From NCBI RefSeq assembly GCF_004028235.1, contig NZ_CP035037.1, positions 1,798,001 to 1,862,000 on the forward strand: 64,000 nucleotides of DNA, given 5' to 3'. The first letter of the stretch is position 1. Every line of letters begins with the position of its first letter. Under the pieces are notes generated by a model that saw nothing but the letters and a program-made list of their open reading frames with translations, made no database searches and had not been told where the DNA came from. Position numbers and translations under genes: made by a program. Shown one piece after another: positions 63,106-64,000 of the stretch. Source of the stretch: Leucobacter muris. GTDB lineage: Bacteria > Actinomycetota > Actinomycetes > Actinomycetales > Microbacteriaceae.

Positions 63106-64000
63106 CTATCCGAACATCCCGTTGCTCGCACCCCAGACGCCGAGCGCGACCACCGCGACGAGCAGGCCGCCCCCGGTGAGGGAGAGCACGAGAGGGAGCT
63201 TGCTGCGATCCTTGACCGGCTTCGCAACCGGGAGACCCGAGGCGGCGCGCGCGCTCACGGCATGGCGGGCCGACACGGGGGCGGGGCCCTCCGATGTCAT
63301 GCGCACATCGCCCGACTCCTCGCCCGTGATGGGATCCATCTCGATCGAGTCGTGCAGTGCGGAGTGCCCGCCGGTCTCGCCGAGCGACTTCGGCAGCTTG
63401 AGGGAACCGGTCACGTACAGCTCACCCGTGGTGCCGATGGGGCCGGCGAGGCCGCCGGTGTCCTCCGGCATGGAGGGCAGGATCAGCGCCGACGTTCCGG
63501 CGGTGGTCGAGGTGCTCTCCTGCGCCACCGCGCGGGAGATGAGATCGTCGAAGTCGCCGCCCTGGCCGCCCTGGTCGGGCACCTTGCGCGAGGTCGGGTC
63601 GTCGAACACCGAGCGCCACTCCTCCGGAGGGGCGATGTCGGGGAACGAGTAGCTGGTCTTCTGCTCCGGGCTCGGCTCGACGAGCTCGTCGACCGGAGCC
63701 TCCCGGGGCTCGGCGATCTCGGCGACCGCGATCGCCTCGTCGACGGCGACGGGGTCGGAGACGGCGGGGCGGGCGCCCGCCATCTCGGCATCCGTCTCGA
63801 TATTCGCCTCGACGGGCTCCTCCGGTACCGGGGCCTGAGCCTCCGCCGGCGGCGCACCATCGACGCCCGGCTCGGGATCGGCAGCGGCTGCCTCGGCCGG
63901 AGCCTCGTGCGTGAGCGACTCCTCCGCGGGCGCCTCGACCGGGGCCTCGTCTGCTGGAGTCTCTTCGGCGGCGGCCTTGCGCTGCCAGGGGAACCGGCGC
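63106..64000 (-). CDS. Acidic Ala/Pro/Glu-rich membrane protein (partial, 5' end beyond right edge)
   Basis: 298 codons are open from the edge to the stop; the start is outside the window. The first ~75 visible residues are very acidic and repetitive (EAPAEE, PAEAAAADPEPG, PVPEEPVEAN). A middle part with SFPDIAPPEEWRSVFDDPTSRKVPDQGG could be a short conserved block. Near the end lies one transmembrane helix LPLVLSLTGGGLLVAVVALGVWG with a basic segment before it (PVKDRSKL), so the bulk is cytoplasmic or the protein is C-tail anchored. Not recognised as any known family; likely the hypothetical protein between nadD and rsfS. Confidence 0.75.
   Translation of the reverse strand, partial: RRFPWQRKAAAEETPADEAPVEAPAEESLTHEAPAEAAAADPEPGVDGAPPAEAQAPVPEEPVEANIETDAEMAGARPAVSDPVAVDEAIAVAEIAEPREAPVDELVEPSPEQKTSYSFPDIAPPEEWRSVFDDPTSRKVPDQGGQGGDFDDLISRAVAQESTSTTAGTSALILPSMPEDTGGLAGPIGTTGELYVTGSLKLPKSLGETGGHSALHDSIEMDPITGEESGDVRMTSEGPAPVSARHAVSARAASGLPVAKPVKDRSKLPLVLSLTGGGLLVAVVALGVWGASNGMFG

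Overview
This 64 kb window is a chromosomal segment of a very GC-rich actinobacterium. It carries the mycothiol gene mshC, a DinB/mycothiol-transferase-type protein, a pafB-pafC-tatC-helicase-lnt block, a small DUF7882-type protein typical of Microbacteriaceae and several apparently leaderless genes. I infer a Microbacteriaceae member, perhaps Leucobacter-like; the genus is a guess from gene content. Genes are dense, many neighbours overlap by 4 bases (ATGA or GTGA), and no phage, insertion sequence, CRISPR array or rRNA was seen.

Layout. 1-7610: minus-strand block of an FKBP lipoprotein, pafB, pafC, tatC, a Ski2/HelY-type helicase that is broken in this sequence, and lnt (cut by the left edge). 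7719-18356: trmI and a HAD phosphatase, a PAC2 protein, mshC-uppP, an M20 peptidase, a leaderless YibE/F membrane protein, a decayed M15 D-Ala-D-Ala dipeptidase gene, SDRs and a DUF1345 protein. 18520-24114: a PfpI-type protein, a FabG-type SDR, a repeat-rich intergenic stretch, selO, a TIGR01777 protein and corA.

24144-30389 is the most interesting part: a four-gene nickel/peptide-type ABC importer (two ATPases, a lipoprotein, and a single-chain fusion of both permeases) divergent from an MFS transporter. Their start codons are one base apart, and a near-perfect Zur operator covers the start region. The set resembles the staphylopine (Cnt) metallophore uptake/export system without its biosynthesis genes.

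30448-44087: a GNAT protein, a BCCT transporter, a manganese-type ABC transporter (mntABC-like) whose promoter holds a palindrome between -35 and -10, a PQQ-type sugar dehydrogenase, a ferredoxin-reductase-like flavoprotein with an SDR and a DinB protein, a LuxR regulator, a DUF7882 protein, and an M20 deacylase next to a PucR regulator. 44174-49998: an HTH/MmyB-type regulator divergent from an alcohol dehydrogenase-acetyltransferase-aldo/keto reductase operon, then MarR-DoxX-flavoprotein driven by a promoter flanked by twin palindromes.

50000-64000: tRNA-Leu(GAG), a YbaK deacylase, an SF2 helicase, an SGNH hydrolase, a GerW-type protein, gluQRS, a glcD-type oxidase, pdxY with a repeated TGGTCCA element upstream, two crcB fluoride channel genes (one frameshifted) behind a probable fluoride riboswitch, a CopB-type P-ATPase with a CsoR-like operator, an ACR3/SBF-like transporter overlapping a cyclase-family hydrolase, tRNA-Ala(GGC), rsfS, and a partial acidic membrane protein at the right edge. 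Metal and ion handling (Zn, Mn, Cu, F, possibly As) recurs through the window, each system with its own recognisable control element.

Caveat: three genes are interrupted (an amber codon plus a frameshift in the helicase, a G7-tract frameshift in crcB, and the M15 remnant). The first two could be sequencing errors; the third looks genuinely decayed.
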